This document shows positions 61,601 through 64,000 of a stretch of 64,000 nt of DNA, piece after piece. The first letter of the stretch is position 1. The number at the start of each line of letters is the position of its first letter. The DNA comes from Amoebophrya sp. A120. Lineage: Eukaryota > Sar > Dinophyceae > Syndiniales > Amoebophryaceae. The notes under the pieces are model-generated. The model worked only from the letters and a program-made list of their open reading frames with translations. It made no database searches and was not told the DNA's origin. Where the stretch lies: positions 2,830,658-2,894,657 of the forward strand of contig CAJINV010000006.1 in NCBI GenBank assembly GCA_905178155.1, read 5' to 3'. Both the position numbers and the translations under genes were made by a program.

Positions 61601-62652
61601 AAGATTTGTAATGCCTGAATGCGATTTTTACTACGAGTGCGATACTTTTGCGGAGCATAGCAGGACGGAATTACTGGAGGTGTGCGAACTGGAGCAAGTG
61701 AAATTACAACTGCGAGTATGAAGTGCACAACTCCCCCTCCCCCTCATTTGTATAGCATGAATGGGACGAATACAAGCGCCAGCGAGAATGCATGTTTTGC
61801 ATGACAAATTTGCACAGGATCATTATAGCGCTAGTTGAGCTGCCCGAACTTGTCATGCAAACAGTGCTAAGCGGCACAGCCTCGATTCGGCGTTTGGCAT
61901 GACAAGTGAGGGGGACGAAGGGGGAGTGATGCACATTCATAGCGAGTCGCACAGATCGACTACCCCGATATCGTGGAGCTATTCGACGTCCTCGGGTCAT
62001 TATCCAAGGAAAAAACTGTGTAAGTGTAATTTTCTTGGAGGAATAGCATCACAAGTTTGCTCTGCATGACACGGAAAACCTGTCATGCGTAGCTAGTACG
62101 TGAAGACACGTACGAAAAGAGCCTCTGATGCACATCCAGCATGACAAGTGTAACAGTTTTGCACTTTCTGCATCACAGACCTACACTCACATAGTTTTTG
62201 TCTTGCATAGGCATCTCTAGTCGAAGGCGGAGAACCGGAATTAGCGGTGGAGGAGTTTATCGGCGCTTGCATGCGACTATGAGATGATGAGAGCACAAGA
62301 ACCTCCTATTTCCCTCATTTCAAGGAGGGCACCATGAGTACCAGGAATAGAAACACCGCTTAGCTACATGGACCTTGTGCAGCATGACAAGTTCTTGTAC
62401 TTCCTGCGCCGTTTGATGATGTCCGGGATTTATTGTCATGCAAACTGCGCCAAATGAGTTATTATTATACAGCAACTGGATTTGGCACTTTGCATGACAT
62501 CAAATGAGGGCCGCCGTGGGGGAAAGTTGTGCAATCTGATAGCGACTCAAGGGCGAGGCGAAGTCGAAGGATTCGTTTATCGTGCAGTTGTCGGTCATTC
62601 AGGCGACGGAGAAAATCGAATTTCTCGGGAAGACCACGGAGAGATGCAAGAG
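49696..62652 (+). CDS. Single-domain voltage-gated cation channel with EF-hands (channel 2), 3' end uncertain
   Basis: About 40 exons and more than 800 codons from ATG 49696. The N-terminal ~430 residues are disordered, with Ala/Asn, Pro and Lys runs (EQTGKKKKGLFGG) and a Lys/Glu helix (EAKKEAEEQKRL). S1 is MAGFLVTMQIFFIGYATD (57266-57677), S2 LLDVGVVLPFFIYEFYQRF, S3 YFDSYLHDFIFLLVGIIEA (58652-58725), S4 LGRVVNLLRFKDVVAQFPKI (59409-59487) and S5 MWCLLLITLMTYMWTLLITS. The pore WGFNTFLGLMSMEHA (60737-60877) has a Glu at the place of the calcium-type selectivity residue. S6 is ILIIFLLFIAFARFGMLNVL (20 of about 26 residues). EF-hand 1, LDADESGTISRTEL (61450-61716), is canonical; a degenerate second loop ends ELAVEEFIGACMRLKGEAKS. 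GT-AG introns are 51507-51701, 53237-53367, 57090-57265, 58459-58651, 59692-59993 and 60878-61054. The end given is a possible donor (aagag|gtgttc); the last exon may extend or continue beyond the GC-rich block. Confidence 0.87.
49797..50019. mobile_element. Introner, family H
   Basis: Flanks aagca/aagga; first intron of channel gene 2. Confidence 0.9.
50076..50391. mobile_element. Introner, family J
   Basis: Flanks ggaca/ggaca, perfect. Long terminal repeats around gtcaggatYgaRatYgacaa; only copy of this family here. Confidence 0.93.
50443..50763. mobile_element. Introner, family D
   Basis: Flanks acaag/acaag, perfect. Confidence 0.94.
50866..51132. mobile_element. Introner, family A
   Basis: Flanks ttcaa/ttcaa, perfect; inverted relative of 31349-31610. 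Confidence 0.94.
51173..51410. mobile_element. Introner, G-related
   Basis: Flanks cgggg/cgggg, perfect. Terminal repeats near 39 bp built on ctcaactgttacactctcaa, a distinct subfamily of G. Confidence 0.93.
51771..52795. mobile_element. Introner, family H, enlarged by an inserted GC-rich element
   Basis: Family-H ends (gtgcgcagtttc at the 5' side, gttgtgcactctcgccata at the 3' side). Flanks aaagg/gaaga are weak (3 of 5), but removing 1,030 nt gives the open frame EPGELDYHMTG. Confidence 0.8.
51979..52680. mobile_element. GC-rich inverted-repeat element inside an introner
   Basis: The ends gtagtgaggtc and gacctcactac pair, and a second inner block (gtttttttgcc / ggcaaaaaaac) pairs as well. 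The interior is GC-rich with hairpins at about 52439-52509 (catgctatggg) and 52571-52613 (gccgccataccgtg). No transposase. The target duplication was not identified. Confidence 0.7.
52884..53185. mobile_element. Introner, family A
   Basis: Flanks ttttg/ttttg, perfect. Confidence 0.93.
53392..53661. mobile_element. Introner, family A
   Basis: Flanks gcagg/gcagg, perfect; the exon between the preceding GT-AG intron and this element is 24 nt. Confidence 0.92.
53704..53944. mobile_element. Introner, family C
   Basis: Flanks gagct/gagct, perfect. Confidence 0.93.
54051..54306. mobile_element. Introner, family A
   Basis: Flanks gcgag/gcgag, perfect. Confidence 0.94.
54407..54701. mobile_element. 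Introner, diverged family A
   Basis: Flanks tcatt/tcatt, perfect; the core reads ggtgtctgga instead of gggtctgga. Confidence 0.92.
54757..55080. mobile_element. Introner, family D
   Basis: Flanks gcgac/gcgac, perfect; the 5' end is tact instead of tatc. Confidence 0.93.
55139..55403. mobile_element. Introner, family A
   Basis: Flanks gaaca/aaaca. Confidence 0.92.
55464..55722. mobile_element. Introner, family A
   Basis: Flanks gcaga/gcaga, perfect; the 3' terminal repeat has a short deletion. Its body is inverted relative to the preceding introner. Confidence 0.92.
55776..56031. mobile_element. Introner, family G
   Basis: Flanks gatgc/gatgc, perfect. Confidence 0.94.
56093..56413. mobile_element. 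Introner, family D
   Basis: Flanks ctacc/ctacc, perfect. Confidence 0.94.
56454..56640. mobile_element. Introner, family K
   Basis: Flanks acaac/acaac, perfect. Terminal repeats cccacagaaaaaa/ttttttctgtggg; only copy of the family here. Confidence 0.93.
56707..56989. mobile_element. Introner, family C
   Basis: Flanks agtgc/agtcc. Confidence 0.91.
57323..57641. mobile_element. Introner, family D
   Basis: Flanks caatg/ccatg; ends gatt instead of gata. Interrupts S1. Confidence 0.9.
57678..57951. mobile_element. Introner, family A
   Basis: Flanks agact/agact, perfect. Confidence 0.94.
57978..58126. mobile_element. Introner, family B
   Basis: Flanks cccgg/cccgg, perfect; the upstream exon is 21 nt. 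Confidence 0.94.
58167..58397. mobile_element. Introner, family H
   Basis: Flanks acgtg/gtgtg (3 of 5); frame restored within S2. Confidence 0.86.
58726..59034. mobile_element. Introner, family A
   Basis: Flanks tcccc/tcccc, perfect; lies between S3 and S4. Confidence 0.93.
59081..59403. mobile_element. Introner, family D
   Basis: Flanks tcatc/tcgtc; immediately before the S4 exon. Confidence 0.91.
59488..59637. mobile_element. Introner, family B
   Basis: Flanks ggaca/agaca. Confidence 0.91.
59692..59993. other. GT-AG intron containing a truncated family-C introner
   Basis: The exon ends ...atgtg|gtaagg and resumes after ...cttgaaacag, joining S5 in frame. Inside is a family-C 3' half that ends ggggtgggaacg...caggata near 59871. 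The introner's 5' terminal repeat is gone and a canonical donor and acceptor are used instead. Confidence 0.8.
60032..60245. mobile_element. Introner, family F'
   Basis: Flanks gtgga/gtgga, perfect; the 3' end reads catt. Interrupts S5. Confidence 0.9.
60285..60435. mobile_element. Introner, family I
   Basis: Flanks gatgt/gatgt, perfect; terminal repeats share gtaaatttcccgtacacg / gtacgggaaattt. Confidence 0.92.
60480..60731. mobile_element. Introner, family G
   Basis: Flanks ataga/ataga, perfect; immediately before the pore exon. Confidence 0.94.
61198..61444. mobile_element. Introner, family A
   Basis: Flanks gctcg/gctcg, perfect; between S6 tail and EF-hand 1. Confidence 0.94.
61500..61659. 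mobile_element. Introner, family B
   Basis: Flanks gcagg/gcagg, perfect; splits EF-hand 1 after its Ser. Confidence 0.94.
61717..61941. mobile_element. Introner, family H
   Basis: Flanks gcgag/gcgag, perfect. Confidence 0.94.
62001..62209. mobile_element. Introner, family E
   Basis: Flanks gtcat/ggcat. Confidence 0.91.
62278..62541. mobile_element. Introner, family H
   Basis: Flanks gcgac/gcgac, perfect. Removal avoids an in-frame TGA right after ACMRL and restores ACMRLKGEAKSKD. Confidence 0.93.
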
Positions 62653-62869
62653 GTGTTCTTGGAATCATGATTTTTTGTTATACTACGTTGTATCAAGTTA
62701 CTTAATATTTTTCGCGGCCCGCGCCCTTGACATTCATGCTTATCAGGGGACCGACACCGAGGAAAAATTATGGCCGCTACTTTCTAGTTATGGTGGCGTC
62801 AACGACGCTTTTTTCAAGTATGCTGAAAATTTTGATATGCATTTTTTTTCGCATGACGATTCGGGTTCC

Positions 62870-64000
62870 GAGCACTTGGGCGACACTCGAAGACATCGCG
62901 CCCCGTTCCCACAGGGCCTGTGTCTATCAGCTTGGAGGCTGGCCACGTCAAGCTCCTCCGGGGCCCACTTCGTGGAGGGCCCGCCGTGTGGCATTCGCTG
63001 TTGGCGAGGCGCCACGGCGTCCCGAAGTGCACCAAGGGGCGCGCCCCTATGTGTTGGCGATGCGCATGCCCCGCCGCGCGGGCACACTTCGAGCAAGTAG
63101 AGGCGTTGCACAGGTTGGGCAAACCTCGACGATGCCGCGCAACATTGGGCCGCGTTTTTGGTTTCCCATCGATTCGGCGCGCCCACGTTCGTGGCGAAGG
63201 CTTTGCGGATGCGCCCTCCCTGTGCGCGACCGCATAGACATAGTCGGTGGGCCCGCCGCCAATCGCGAGCGCGGCGCCTGTGCGAGTTCAGTCCCCGCGG
63301 CGCCGCCCGCCCGCCGGGCCGCCGTGCAGCCCGCCGAAGCCTTTGCCGGGGTATGCCCCCGCGGCCGCGCAAGCCTGCCCGGCCCCGCGCGACCTGCCAG
63401 GCGACTGCGGGCCAGTAAATGCACTACCAGGAAAGCGTCGGCGGCAAGCCCCGGGGGCTGCCTCCGGAAGGGGTGAAAAGATGCCCCCAAAAAAAACGCG
63501 AAACCCCAGCGAATGATGCCCCTCAAAGAGGTCCCCAAACGTCCCGGAGCAATTGCCCGACGCCGGGCAGAGAATTCTCCGGAAATTGCGCCGAAGGACC
63601 TCTGCCTGTGCTTGGGGTGCCTCGGAAATAAAAGACAACAAAGCTGAAACGGGCCGCGCCCCCCCTGCAGGAGCCGCCGGTAAGTTGGCCCGAGCGCCGC
63701 CGCCAGGGATTTTGCTTCGCGATAGGCGGCACTGGCGCCTGTCAAGGGGGCGCGCACAGATTAGCGAGAGCAAAATGTTGGTGGTGTAGGGTCCACGCGC
63801 TTTGGCGGGCCAGGGTTTCCGGCCGTGTCCGGAAAAGCTGGCCCCCGTCCGGCCTTTTCTTCCAAGGTGCATTTTTTGGCATTATTTTCGCCCACTGCGC
63901 CCAATGTCTTCGCCGCTGGTATGTCGGCAGGGGTTTCCATAGATAGAGGAGAGACGGGGGGCCAACGAGGAAACCTTGGGCGGATGTCGGGAGGCGCCCT
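62870..64000. other. GC-rich block, cut by window end
   Basis: Abrupt rise in GC after the AT-rich stretch 62660-62860. Several frames on both strands are open for 100-250 codons with Arg/Ala/Pro/Gly composition and no domain. It resembles the other GC-rich elements and may lie in an intron or the 3' region of channel gene 2. Confidence 0.5.

Noticed and set aside
62582-63476. Overlapping long open frames at the right edge
   Set aside because: Only the first part (to about 62652) continues the channel-2 frame. The rest is GC-rich block with several frames open at once.
1-64000. CRISPR array, because of many similar repeats
   Set aside because: The repeats are dispersed inverted-repeat introns in eukaryotic genes, not regularly spaced direct repeats with spacers, and no cas gene is present.
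1-64000. tRNA or rRNA genes
   Set aside because: No cloverleaf or conserved rRNA segment could be recognised by eye; a covariance-model scan was not possible.

Overview
ORGANISM. This is nuclear DNA of an intron-dense alveolate. The best guess is a syndinian dinoflagellate such as Amoebophrya, for which invasive intronic elements are known. The pointers are extreme intron density, introns with transposon-like ends, single-domain EF-hand voltage-gated channels, and abundant LINE- and DIRS-type retroelements. Stop codons appear standard. The species assignment is inference.

LAYOUT. 1-3772: 3' part of a gene for a large low-complexity protein. 3773-6072: spacer with a GC-rich block. 6073-34703: channel gene 1, about 45 exons and about 1,140 codons. 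One of its introns (13793-28948) carries a LINE (LINE-1), which itself carries a second LINE (LINE-2). 34704-46658: repeats plus a DIRS-like retroelement cluster (tyrosine recombinase, Gag-like protein, RT/RNase H), with a GC-rich inverted-repeat element inserted. 46659-48806: coiled-coil protein gene. 48807-49695: spacer. 49696 to at least 62652: channel gene 2, about 40 exons. 62870-64000: GC-rich block. All host genes read on the + strand.

INTRONS. Most host introns are introner elements. Each has terminal inverted repeats that start TAT and end ATA, and each is flanked by a 5-bp direct repeat. More than 50 of these flanks match perfectly and about 18 more match 4 of 5. Removing the element plus one 5-bp copy restores an open frame at nearly every junction, so the pre-insertion coding sequence is recovered exactly. 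At least eleven terminal-repeat families are present, named here by core: A gtctgggtctgga; B tgcaaaagtatcg; C aaaacgtccccacccc; D aaaaatcccccctcccc; E aaaaaactgtgtgagt; F aaaaagtgtttcactg (F' is a variant with gtgttacagttac); G ctgctcaaacgttacaat; H gtgcacaactccccct; I aaatttcccgtacacg; J gtcaggattgaaattg; K acagaaaaaaacaggc. About eleven ordinary GT-AG introns lie in the same channel genes.

GENE ROLES. Both channels have a long disordered cytoplasmic N-terminus, one S1-S6 voltage-sensor and pore unit, and an EF-hand region after S6. They look like calcium-responsive cation channels of the single-domain type common in protists. The mobile elements sit between genes or inside introns, so the channel genes may still be functional.
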